From contig JAGTRM010000004.1 in NCBI GenBank assembly GCA_018261735.1, forward strand, positions 62,001 through 126,000: a stretch of 64,000 bases of DNA, read 5' to 3'. A program made the position numbers and the translations under genes. The DNA is from Pseudomonadota bacterium (GTDB lineage: Bacteria; Pseudomonadota; Gammaproteobacteria; Burkholderiales; Chitinibacteraceae). Position 1 is the first letter of the stretch. Every line of letters starts with the position of its first letter. The notes beneath the pieces were generated by a model. The model did no database searches and was not told the origin of the DNA. It saw nothing but the letters and a program-made list of their open reading frames with translations. Below are positions 53,419-64,000 of the stretch, in pieces.

Positions 53419-54006
53419 TTAACGGTATTTTCTGATCAGACCCACCATCACGCCATAAATTTCCAGTCCTTCGCGGGGACGGATCGGGGCGTATTCGGCG
53501 TTTTCTGGCTGCAGCAGGAAACCAAGTTTATCTTTGGCCAAGGTCTTGAGTGTGTATTCGCCATCGACGATGGCAATGACCTTGTCGCCCAGATTCGCGG
53601 CATGGCGCTTTTCCACGACGGCAATATCGCCGTCATGAATCCCCGCTTCAATCATCGAATCGCCCTTGACCCGGACAAGTACCGTGGTGGAAGGGCGAGG
53701 GATCAGGTATTCATCGACGGTGAGCGCATCGCTCATCGCATCGTTGGCTGCGGCGGGCAGGCCAGCGGGTACCGGAAAATCGGCGAGTTCGCGCTCGAAG
53801 AAGCGCTTGGTCGGAGCCAGGCGCCGATCGGGCGTCATCTCGATATAGCCAGCCAGGGTCAGGCGCTTTACCAGGGCGGAGACGGCCGATTTTGAAGCCA
53901 TGCCGAGCATTTCCCCGATCACGGCGTAGGAAGGCAAGCTGCGGTATTGGGAGAAATAATCCTGCAACTTGCCGAGGTATTCGTTATCGCGGTTCGGGTT
54001 GCCCAT
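53419..54006 (-). CDS. LexA-family self-cleaving repressor
   Basis: A 195-residue protein: N-terminal winged helix (about 8-68; LQDYFSQYRSLPSYAVIGEM, SKSAVSALVKRLTLAGYIEM) and C-terminal S24 peptidase domain with Ser117 (KGDSMIEAGIHDGD) and Lys154 (VDGEYTLKTL). The likely self-cleavage site is Ala81-Gly82 (VPAGLP). It should repress its own gene and SOS genes until RecA triggers cleavage. The HTH is not the E. coli type, and two GAAC-N4-GTTC palindromes precede it. Start ATG 54006 has GGAG five bases away. Could be an SOS LexA or a paralogue. Confidence 0.85.
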   Translation of the reverse strand: MGNPNRDNEYLGKLQDYFSQYRSLPSYAVIGEMLGMASKSAVSALVKRLTLAGYIEMTPDRRLAPTKRFFERELADFPVPAGLPAAANDAMSDALTVDEYLIPRPSTTVLVRVKGDSMIEAGIHDGDIAVVEKRHAANLGDKVIAIVDGEYTLKTLAKDKLGFLLQPENAEYAPIRPREGLEIYGVMVGLIRKYR

Positions 54007-54019
54007 GGGTGCTCCAGTC

Positions 54020-54031
54020 GAACAATCGTTC
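54020..54031. promoter_or_regulatory. LexA-family operator, copy 1
   Basis: GAACAATCGTTC, a GAAC-N4-GTTC palindrome, 13 bases before the start codon. In context CGAACAATCGTTCA, very close to the Bacillus SOS box CGAAC-N4-GTTCG. Confidence 0.72.
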
Positions 54032-54043
54032 AGATAGACTAGT

Positions 54044-54055
54044 GAACGTCCGTTC
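54044..54055. promoter_or_regulatory. LexA-family operator, copy 2
   Basis: GAACGTCCGTTC, the second GAAC-N4-GTTC palindrome, with its centre 24 bp from that of copy 1. Confidence 0.72.
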
Positions 54056-54120
54056 TGCTGTCAAGCCTTTGCTTACAGCAGCGCATTGCTTGTTGGCAAC
54101 TGACTCCCGGGATTGGGTGT

Positions 54121-55518
54121 TTACTTTACCGGGACGCCGTGCCAGTCGAGTTTTTCATGCAATTTGACCACATTGCCAATAATGATCAGCGCCGGAGGTT
54201 TGACGTGATGCTGTTCGATCAGCGCGGGCAGGGTGGCCAATGTGCCGGCCACCGTTTTTTGTTCCGGGGTGGTGGCTTTTTCGATGATGGCCGCCGGGGT
54301 GTCGGCGGCGCGGCCGTAAGCGATCAGGCGTTCGCAAATGCGGGGGGCTTCCTTGATCCCCATGTAAATCACAAGGGTTTCCGTTGGGCTGGTCAGGCGT
54401 GCCCAGTCGAGTTCGGTTTCACCTGCCTGGCGGTGGCCGGTAACAAAAGTCACCGATTGCGCGTAATCGCGGTGGGTGAGCGGAATGCCGGCATAGCAGG
54501 AGGCGCCTGCGGCTGAGGTAATGCCGGGAACCACTTCGAACGGGATACCGTTTTGCGCGAGTTCGTCGATTTCCTCGCCGCCACGGCCGAAGATGAAGGG
54601 ATCGCCCCCTTTGAGGCGCAAGACGGTTTTGCCTTCCTGGGCCAGTTTGACCAGCAGTTTGTTGATTTCTTCCTGAGGCAGGGCATGGTCGCTGGCTTTT
54701 TTGCCGACGTACCGGCGTTTGGCATCCCGGCGTACCAAGTTGAGAATCGCAGGAGAAACCAGGTTGTCGTAAAGCACGACATCGGCTTTTTGCATCAGCC
54801 GCAATGCGCGGAAAGTCAGCAAGTCGGGATTGCCCGGACCGGCGCCCACCAGATAGACCGCGCCTTGCTGCAGCTGATTGGCCTGCGCTTGCTCCAGTTC
54901 CGCAGCCAGTGCCTCTGCCGCGCCGCGCTCGTCCCCGGCCAAGGCTTTTTCTGCGGCAGCACCTTCCAGTGCGTTTTCCCAGAAGCGGCGGCGCTCGCGT
55001 TCGCGGTCGCCGAAACGGGCCTTGACCTGATCACGGAATTGCCCGGCCAGACGCGCCAGTACGCCATAACCATGCGGCAGCCAGGCTTCAATCCGGGCGC
55101 GCAGGTGCCTGGCCAATACCGGTGCTTGCCCACCGCTGGAAATGGCAATCATCAGCGGAGAGCGATCAACGATGGAGGGGACGATAAAACGGCAAAGTTC
55201 CGGGTGATCGACCACGTTGACCAAAATGCCGGCAGCTTCGCATTCGGCGTGAATCGCGGTATTGACTTGGCTATTGTCGGTCGCGGCGATCACCAGACGC
55301 ATGCCTGCGGTGTCGCCTGCTTGCCAGTCTCTTGCTATGTGCGTTGCCCGGTGGTTGTGAACTTGTTCCTGCAGGCCGTCGGTGAGTTGCGGGGCGACGA
55401 TCGTGAGTTTTGCACCGGCGGCCAATAACAGCCCGACTTTGCGCTGCGCGACCTCACCTCCGCCCACGACCAGGCAAGGCTGATTTTTCAGGTCGATGAA
55501 GACGGGGAAATATTCCAT
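54121..55518 (-). CDS. cysG: Sirohaem synthase CysG
   Basis: A 465-residue trifunctional enzyme. The N-terminal module (about 1-210) has the NAD-binding dehydrogenase/ferrochelatase ([20 protein letters not shown]) and the C-terminal module (about 215-460) is uroporphyrinogen III methyltransferase ([67 protein letters not shown]). It makes sirohaem for sulfite/nitrite reductase. ATG 55518 starts the family N-terminus. Stands alone; no cys or nir genes are adjacent. Confidence 0.97.
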   Translation of the reverse strand: MEYFPVFIDLKNQPCLVVGGGEVAQRKVGLLLAAGAKLTIVAPQLTDGLQEQVHNHRATHIARDWQAGDTAGMRLVIAATDNSQVNTAIHAECEAAGILVNVVDHPELCRFIVPSIVDRSPLMIAISSGGQAPVLARHLRARIEAWLPHGYGVLARLAGQFRDQVKARFGDRERERRRFWENALEGAAAEKALAGDERGAAEALAAELEQAQANQLQQGAVYLVGAGPGNPDLLTFRALRLMQKADVVLYDNLVSPAILNLVRRDAKRRYVGKKASDHALPQEEINKLLVKLAQEGKTVLRLKGGDPFIFGRGGEEIDELAQNGIPFEVVPGITSAAGASCYAGIPLTHRDYAQSVTFVTGHRQAGETELDWARLTSPTETLVIYMGIKEAPRICERLIAYGRAADTPAAIIEKATTPEQKTVAGTLATLPALIEQHHVKPPALIIIGNVVKLHEKLDWHGVPVK

Positions 55519-55614
55519 GGCTGCGCCCAAGTAATGAGTCGATTGTAATCCGGCTATTTTATAGACGCAGCGGCGAAGTCTGTAGTCTTGTTGGTTATAT
55601 GCTTGGAAGTGAGC

Positions 55615-56370
55615 TTAGTGACTGCGCCGGAAAACGCGATAACGCAGTCGCATGTCATCGAGTAGTGGCAAGAGGGTGAGAACTACCAGCAGCAAGGCAA
55701 GTGGTAGCGTGGTGGCATAGCCAAGCTGCTTGAATCCCACCCCTCCCATGATTCCGCCGGCGACAAACATCAAGATCAGCTTGCACTGGATGCGCAGTCT
55801 GCGCCTGTCCGCTTCTATTCGGCCCAGCTCTTGGCTGTGGTTGAAGTAGATCAGACGTCCGAGTTCGATGCCGAAATCGGTTACCAGCCCGGTAATGTGG
55901 GTGGTGCGAATTTCAGAATGGGAAATTTTGGTAATGACGGCGTTTTGCAGTCCCATGGTAAAACACAGAATAATCACGGTTTCCGGCAAGCGAAACGCAA
56001 ACCGCTCATCCATCACTGATCCCATCAGCCCGAAGAGCAGGAGTAATCCGGCTTCCAGCAACAGCGGCAAGGCAAACTGGCTGCGCAGCCGTCGCCGTTT
56101 GGCCCAGTTCACCATCAGGGAACTGGTCATCGCCCCGCCCAGGAATGCGCAGAGTGCGGAGAGTCCGCCCAACGCCAGCGCAAGATTACCGAGCGCGATA
56201 TTGTCGGCCATCAGCGAAACAATGCCCGTCATGTGCGAGGTATATTGACCGACCGCTAGGAATCCGCCGGCATTGGTCGCACCGGCGACAAAGGCCAGCG
56301 TGGCGCCCAGGCGAATATTGGCCTGGGGCGTGCGCTGGGTGGCGGTCATTTTACGAATAGACGGAATCAT
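55615..56370 (-). CDS. YoaK-like DUF1275 membrane protein
   Basis: A 251-residue inner membrane protein with about six to seven spans. DUF1275 signatures: LGATLAFVAGATNAGGFLAV, GQYTSHMTGIVSLMADNIAL, CFTMGLQNAVITKISHSEIR, TTHITGLVTDFGIELGRL. The substrate or role is unknown. Start at ATG 56370. It lies 66 bp from lysS on the same strand and probably has its own or a read-through promoter. Confidence 0.87.
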   Translation of the reverse strand: MIPSIRKMTATQRTPQANIRLGATLAFVAGATNAGGFLAVGQYTSHMTGIVSLMADNIALGNLALALGGLSALCAFLGGAMTSSLMVNWAKRRRLRSQFALPLLLEAGLLLLFGLMGSVMDERFAFRLPETVIILCFTMGLQNAVITKISHSEIRTTHITGLVTDFGIELGRLIYFNHSQELGRIEADRRRLRIQCKLILMFVAGGIMGGVGFKQLGYATTLPLALLLVVLTLLPLLDDMRLRYRVFRRSH

Positions 56371-56397
56371 GGGTTTGTCTTGGGTGTACGAAATGCA

Positions 56398-56422
56398 CAA
56401 CGCCGGCACAGGGCCGGCGTTG
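56398..56422 (-). terminator. Hairpin between lysS and the YoaK-like gene
   Basis: A 10-bp perfect stem (CAACGCCGGC, GCCGGCGTTG), loop of five, 15 bases beyond the lysS stop. No T run follows, so it may be a weak terminator or an mRNA-end hairpin. Confidence 0.45.
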
Positions 56423-56436
56423 CAGGGGCAGACAGA

Positions 56437-57951
<1,515 letters not shown>

Positions 57952-58070
57952 GGTGCTTTCCATCGCTTGGGCGCCTGGCGCCCGCAGGTTCAAATAGTCG
58001 AATATTCATAGTGCGGGAAAAAGAACAACGCGCCCGGTGCGGCGCAGTGGTCGTTTCCCGGTAAGTCGAA

Positions 58071-59174
58071 TTACACGCCCTGTTTCAGGCTGGCTTCGAT
58101 GAAGCCATCCAGGTCACCATCCATCACGCCCTTGAGGTTGCCTACCTCGTAGCTGGTGCGTAGATCCTTGATGCGGCTCTGGTCGAACACGTAAGAGCGA
58201 ATCTGGTGGCCCCAGCCGATGTCGGCCTTGCCGGCTTCGAGGGCTTGCTGGGCTTCCATGCGTTTGCGCAGCTCGGCTTCATAAAGCTTTGCGCGCAGCA
58301 TTTTCATGGCTTCATCGCGGTTCTTGTGTTGCGAGCGGTCATTCTGGCACTGCACGACAATGCCGGACGGATTGTGTGTAATCCGCACGGCCGAGTCGGT
58401 CTTGTTGATGTGCTGACCGCCTGCGCCCGATGCGCGATAGGTATCGATGCGCAGATCGGCCGGGTTGATTTCAATTTCGAAGCTGTCGTCGACTTCCGGG
58501 TAGACAAAGACCGAGCAGAACGAGGTGTGGCGACGCGCGTTCGAATCGAACGGCGAAACGCGGACCAGGCGGTGCACGCCGGTCTCAGTGCGCAGGTAGC
58601 CATAGGCATATTCGCCGGTCAGCTTGATCGTGGCGCTGGTGATGCCGGCGACTTCGCCATCCGAGACTTCCATGACTTCCACGTTGAAGCCCTTGCGCTC
58701 GCCGTAGCGCACATACATGCGCAGTAGCATGCCGGCCCAGTCCTGGGCCTCGGTGCCGCCGGCGCCCGACTGGATGTCGACAAAACAGGGATTGGGATCC
58801 ATCGGGTTGTTGAACATGCGGCGGAATTCGAGCGCGGCGATTTCTGCGCTGATCTTGGCGACGTCGGCTTCGACAGCGTGCAGCGTTTCTGCATCGTCTT
58901 CGCTTTTTGCCATGTCGAAAAGATCGCGGCTGTCGGCGATTTCGCCGGTCACGCGGTCAAGTACGACGACGACATCCTCCAGCGCCTTGCGTTCGCGGCC
59001 CAATTCCTGCGCTTTTTTCTGATCGTTCCAGATATCCGGGTCTTCGGTCAGGCGCACGACTTCTTCCAGCCGGTCGCGTTTGCCGGGATAGTCGAGATAA
59101 CGCCGCAATTCCTCGGTGCGTGTGCCAAGGTCGACAAGCGTGTTCTCGATCTGATTTAACTGTTCAGCTTCCAT
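58071..59174 (-). CDS. prfB: Peptide chain release factor 2, without programmed frameshift
   Basis: A 367-residue class I release factor for UGA/UAA. SPF recognition motif ([16 protein letters not shown]) and GGQ ([16 protein letters not shown]) are intact. In E. coli an in-frame UGA after RGYL forces a +1 shift; here the same place reads CGTTATCTCGACTAT (RYLDY) in one frame, so translation is continuous and the autoregulatory frameshift is absent. ATG 59174 gives the expected N-terminus. It lies upstream of lysS on the same strand. Confidence 0.97.
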   Translation of the reverse strand: MEAEQLNQIENTLVDLGTRTEELRRYLDYPGKRDRLEEVVRLTEDPDIWNDQKKAQELGRERKALEDVVVVLDRVTGEIADSRDLFDMAKSEDDAETLHAVEADVAKISAEIAALEFRRMFNNPMDPNPCFVDIQSGAGGTEAQDWAGMLLRMYVRYGERKGFNVEVMEVSDGEVAGITSATIKLTGEYAYGYLRTETGVHRLVRVSPFDSNARRHTSFCSVFVYPEVDDSFEIEINPADLRIDTYRASGAGGQHINKTDSAVRITHNPSGIVVQCQNDRSQHKNRDEAMKMLRAKLYEAELRKRMEAQQALEAGKADIGWGHQIRSYVFDQSRIKDLRTSYEVGNLKGVMDGDLDGFIEASLKQGV

Positions 59175-59435
59175 TGCTGCTAATCCGATTCTGCGACTGC
59201 AAAACCGGGAATTATATACCAGCATGCCCGCAACGGTTGTCAAGAAATGTGCCGAGTCAAGTTGAACCCTCTTGGCTTTGCTTTGTACTTGATTAGACAG
59301 ACGTTGTTCCAGCAGGCGACAGACTATCGTTGAAGGGTGTTGAGCAAACAGTGTTTTTTTTTACATCACTTTGGGTATATTGTTGTTTTCAGAGTGGACG
59401 CACAAGAAACGTTGTGCATTCTTGCGGGGGCGGTA
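59175..59435. other. Intergenic region between prfB and the DUF1631 gene
   Basis: A divergent 261-base interval. No gene, hairpin or clear promoter pair was identified, though it must carry promoters for both sides. Confidence 0.5.
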
Positions 59436-61607
59436 ATGAGTCAGCCAGTCATGCCAGATTTTGGAAGAGGGAGTCCTGCGCAATTCGCAGCGCTTGCCGA
59501 TCCCAAGTTGTTGGCGTGCCGTGATATCGCGCTGCAACTGCTACTCCAGTCGTTTGATGGTTTTTTTAGCCGGCTGGAAAATGATTTTTTCGAACTGGCA
59601 GAAAAATCCTCCGAACGCTCGTTGCGCGAGATTTATTTCGCTGCGCGTGCCGAAACACTGGCCAAGCGCGGCTTGATCAAAGCTGAATTCCGCCAGCAGT
59701 TTCTCGATGCCTTCGATCAGCGCTTGCAAGAACTGGAAAGCGAAGAGCGCGGGGTGCGTTACCTCAACAAGGATGAGCCCAAGACTGAGCTGTCGTTGGT
59801 GGCCAATGAGGAATATGAAGAAAACCTGACCGTCAGCAGTATGGCCAGTGCGTTCAAGCTCACGGGTGGTGAAGATCTGCGGCAGATGGAATCGCGCCTG
59901 GCCCGATTGGTTCCAGGCAAGGCCGAGCAGAATGCCGCCAATCCGATCTGTCCGGAGGCGATTTGCGAAGCGATGCTGAGGGCCTGCCGGCAGATTGAAA
60001 GCGGCGTTGAAGCGCGCATTGTGGCATTGCGCGCATTCGAATCTCAGCTTACCCAGCAAGTGGGAGGGATCTACCGGCAAGTCAACGAGTTTCTGGTGCA
60101 GCAAAATGTTCAGCCGGTAAGTTACAAGTCACATCCGCAACCAACAAGCGGGTACAGGCCGCCTCGGCGGGAGGATCCGCCGCCTGCCTCCGCGACACCA
60201 TCCGAAAATCCTTCAGTAACAGCAGGTGCCGCGCCTTTGTCGCCGGGCCTGGTGAATATGATGGTTCCTGCCGCGCTGGCAGCGCATCTGGAGCGGTTGC
60301 TGAGCGGATCTGCGCAGCAAGCGCCACAAACTGCAGTACAAAGCGCAACGGAATTTTCTTTTCTCAATCAATTGCAGCACCGTTTGCCGGAAGACCCTGT
60401 TGCACTGGAAGGTGAGACTTTGCTTCCGGCTTCCGGAAATCTGATATCGCTGCTGCAAACCACGCAGTGGGCCCAGGGTCTGGCGCAGATGGATGCCATG
60501 ACCTTGAATCTGGTCGCGTTGCTGTTCGATCGCTTGTTTGAAGATTCTCGCCTGCCCGAGGCGATCAAGGGTTTGATTGGCCGCCTGCAGATTCCCGTCC
60601 TGAAAGTGGCGCTGCTCGATAGTGCTTTTTTCTCGCGCAAGCAGCATCCCGCGCGCCAGTTGCTCGACCGCCTGGCGGAAGCCGCAATTGATTGGCATGA
60701 CGATGCCGATGCGGGCAATCCGCGTTTTGACAAGCTATCGGCCATCGTGACCTGGATTGTGGTGAATTTTGAGGATGATGTTGGTATCTTCGATCAGGCG
60801 CTGGTGGACTTGGAATCGTTTTTGCTGGCCGAGGCGGATGCGGCAACCAGTCAGATTCAGGATGATGCGCAAGAACTGGCGGTGGCCGAACTCAATGAAC
60901 TCGGCCTGGCAACAGCGGAAAGCCTTGTCGGTGCCCGTTTGTTCAAGCGCGATGTGCCCGCACTGGTAGATGAGTTTGTCCGGCGCTGGTGGGTGCCGGC
61001 GCTGGCCAAAGTCTACGGAGTCGAGGGGGAGAATGAGCCCCGTTTTGTGGCCTACGTGACTGCGCTGGATGATCTGCTCTGGAGTGTGGAGCCCAAGCGT
61101 GGGGCCGAGGAGCGTCTCCAGCTGGTCAATTGTTTGCCCCGCATGCTGAAAACACTGGAAGAAGGAACGGCAGAGGCCGGGATGGCCGCACAGGAGTGGC
61201 AGGCGTTCATGTCCGAGCTCGTGCATTGCCACGCTTCCGCCATTCGCAATGGCATGCGGCCGCCGTCTGCGGCACCGGTTTTTGCACCTGCGGTCGCTGA
61301 AGTCGCCGCACCAATACCGGAGCCGGTTTACGAGTTGCCTCCTGTTTTGCTGGAAGAGTTGCCCAAGCGCTGGGCGTGGGTCGATTTGCAGGAAGAGGAT
61401 GGGAGTCACCACAAATTGCGCCTTACTTGGATCAGCCCGCAAGGAACGCGTTTCCTGTTTACCAATCGCGTCGGCGCCAATGGGCACACATTCACCCGGA
61501 CCGAGATCGAAACTTTGATTCGCAATGGCCGCTTGCGGCATGAGGATTGGTCAGGCAGCCTGACCGATGGCGTGTTTGATGAGCTGCGCCATACTTTGTC
61601 TGCTTGA
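59436..61607 (+). CDS. DUF1631 family protein
   Basis: A 723-residue cytosolic protein from ATG 59436. DUF1631 blocks are visible: CRDIALQLLLQSFDGFFSRL, FFELAEKSSERSLREIYFAA, RQQFLDAFDQRLQELESEER, VALLFDRLFEDSRLPEAIKG, LIGRLQIPVLKVALLDSAFF and HPARQLLDRLAEAAIDW. A central Pro/Ala linker (about 255-290) splits it. The C-terminal part (WAWVDLQEEDGSHHKLRLTW, FLFTNRVGANGHTFTRTEIE) looks like a small beta barrel. Widespread in betaproteobacteria with no established role. Confidence 0.85.
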   Translation: MSQPVMPDFGRGSPAQFAALADPKLLACRDIALQLLLQSFDGFFSRLENDFFELAEKSSERSLREIYFAARAETLAKRGLIKAEFRQQFLDAFDQRLQELESEERGVRYLNKDEPKTELSLVANEEYEENLTVSSMASAFKLTGGEDLRQMESRLARLVPGKAEQNAANPICPEAICEAMLRACRQIESGVEARIVALRAFESQLTQQVGGIYRQVNEFLVQQNVQPVSYKSHPQPTSGYRPPRREDPPPASATPSENPSVTAGAAPLSPGLVNMMVPAALAAHLERLLSGSAQQAPQTAVQSATEFSFLNQLQHRLPEDPVALEGETLLPASGNLISLLQTTQWAQGLAQMDAMTLNLVALLFDRLFEDSRLPEAIKGLIGRLQIPVLKVALLDSAFFSRKQHPARQLLDRLAEAAIDWHDDADAGNPRFDKLSAIVTWIVVNFEDDVGIFDQALVDLESFLLAEADAATSQIQDDAQELAVAELNELGLATAESLVGARLFKRDVPALVDEFVRRWWVPALAKVYGVEGENEPRFVAYVTALDDLLWSVEPKRGAEERLQLVNCLPRMLKTLEEGTAEAGMAAQEWQAFMSELVHCHASAIRNGMRPPSAAPVFAPAVAEVAAPIPEPVYELPPVLLEELPKRWAWVDLQEEDGSHHKLRLTWISPQGTRFLFTNRVGANGHTFTRTEIETLIRNGRLRHEDWSGSLTDGVFDELRHTLSA

Positions 61608-61668
61608 GTTGCGAAAAACCGCTTTCCGCTCTCGGTGAGTTTCGGCAACTCTGCTAGACTTGCCGCCC

Positions 61669-63564
<1,896 letters not shown>

Positions 63565-63631
63565 TTCATTCCTTGATGAAGCGCGGCTTTCAATTCAAGG
63601 CAGCGCCCCTTTAAACAATATTGTGAGCACG

Positions 63632-64000
63632 ATGCTGGAATTCTTATCCTGGGCCCAGTTGTTTGGCTACCTGGCATTTTTGCTGGGGGTCGGCTCGTTC
63701 CTGCAGATCAACGACCGGCATTTCAAGCTTTGGATGACGGGCGAGTGCGTGGCGTATGCCGTGCATTTCTTTTTGCTGGGCAACCCGACGGCGGTGGCCA
63801 GCACGCTGGTGTCGGCCAGTCGCTCGGTCATTTCAATGTACACGCGCTCGCTCTGGCTGGCCTGGGCGATTGTCCTGCTCAATATTGGCCTCGGCATCGT
63901 GTTCGTCAAACATCCGGCCGATGCCTTGCCGCTGATAGCTTCGAGCATGGCCACGCTGGCGCTGTTCCGGCTGCAGGGTATCCGCCTGCGCTTTGTCATG
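63632..64000 (+). CDS. YgjV-family inner membrane protein (3' end outside window)
   Basis: The frame from ATG 63632 is open to the end of the window (123 codons). The visible part has about four membrane segments (WAQLFGYLAFLLGVGSFLQI, ECVAYAVHFFLLGNPTAVAS, WLAWAIVLLNIGLGIVF, LIASSMATLALFRLQGI) and matches YgjV (VHFFLLG, TRSLW, ALFR). The function of the family is unknown. About 60 residues are missing at the C-terminus if it is YgjV-sized. Confidence 0.85.
   Translation, partial: MLEFLSWAQLFGYLAFLLGVGSFLQINDRHFKLWMTGECVAYAVHFFLLGNPTAVASTLVSASRSVISMYTRSLWLAWAIVLLNIGLGIVFVKHPADALPLIASSMATLALFRLQGIRLRFVM

Overview
The window is a gene-dense, moderately high-G+C stretch of bacterial chromosome, most likely from a betaproteobacterium and plausibly of the order Neisseriales. 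Supporting evidence is the block rpoE-rseA-rseB-rseC-degP-DUF836-lepA-lepB-DUF4845-rnc-era-recO-pdxJ, the presence of DUF1631, DUF2863 and phasin proteins, and general similarity of the housekeeping proteins to beta/gammaproteobacterial families. I see no rRNA, tRNA, insertion sequence, prophage or CRISPR array. The taxonomic call is inference.

Layout. 1-2.2 kb: the end of a sensor kinase, its FixJ-type regulator and a secreted GlcG/HbpS-like protein. 2.2-3.7 kb: an ankyrin-repeat protein and an OmpA-type lipoprotein. 3.8-6.2 kb: a nitric-oxide response unit of norR and divergent ric, with three GGT-N7-ACC boxes and a sigma-54 promoter. 6.2-8.2 kb: a soluble chemoreceptor and nagD. 8.2-12.4 kb: the Anbu operon (permuted ATP-grasp, alpha-E protein, transglutaminase, proteasome-like Anbu peptidase), preceded by a sigma-54 promoter and an NtrC-like site. 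12.5-20.7 kb: tyrS, arfB, an RluF-like pseudouridine synthase, a divergent ygeA/Lrp-type pair, a DUF2185 gene, dbpA, a KdgF-like cupin, an aldo-keto reductase and yceH. 21-24.2 kb: a small conserved-looking protein, a SIMPL protein, a YgfX-like protein and nadB.

24.3-35 kb is the envelope-stress and information-processing block: the sigma-E system with its anti-sigma factors and DegP, then lepA, signal peptidase, RNase III, Era, RecO and PdxJ. The acpS gene that often follows pdxJ is absent. 35-41 kb: a SpoIIAA-like protein with a PilZ-like partner, rdgC and a P-type ATPase. 41-46.3 kb: hsp20, a kinase-HDOD-GAF fusion, a phasin, a divergent dehydrogenase-like orphan and fnr. 46.3-48.5 kb: a divergent HemN behind an FNR box and a DsbD-like membrane protein. 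48.5-56.4 kb, mostly minus strand: DUF2863, an acetyltransferase, an RhlE-type helicase with a leader hairpin, queF-msrA, a LexA-family repressor with two GAAC-N4-GTTC operators, cysG and a YoaK-like protein. 56.4-64 kb: lysS, prfB (without the programmed frameshift), a DUF1631 protein, the ABC-F protein YheS and the start of a YgjV-like protein.

The most interesting assemblies are the Anbu operon with its apparent nitrogen-type control, the complete NorR regulatory region, the LexA-family gene with operators of the type best known from Gram-positive bacteria, and the kinase-HDOD-GAF fusion.
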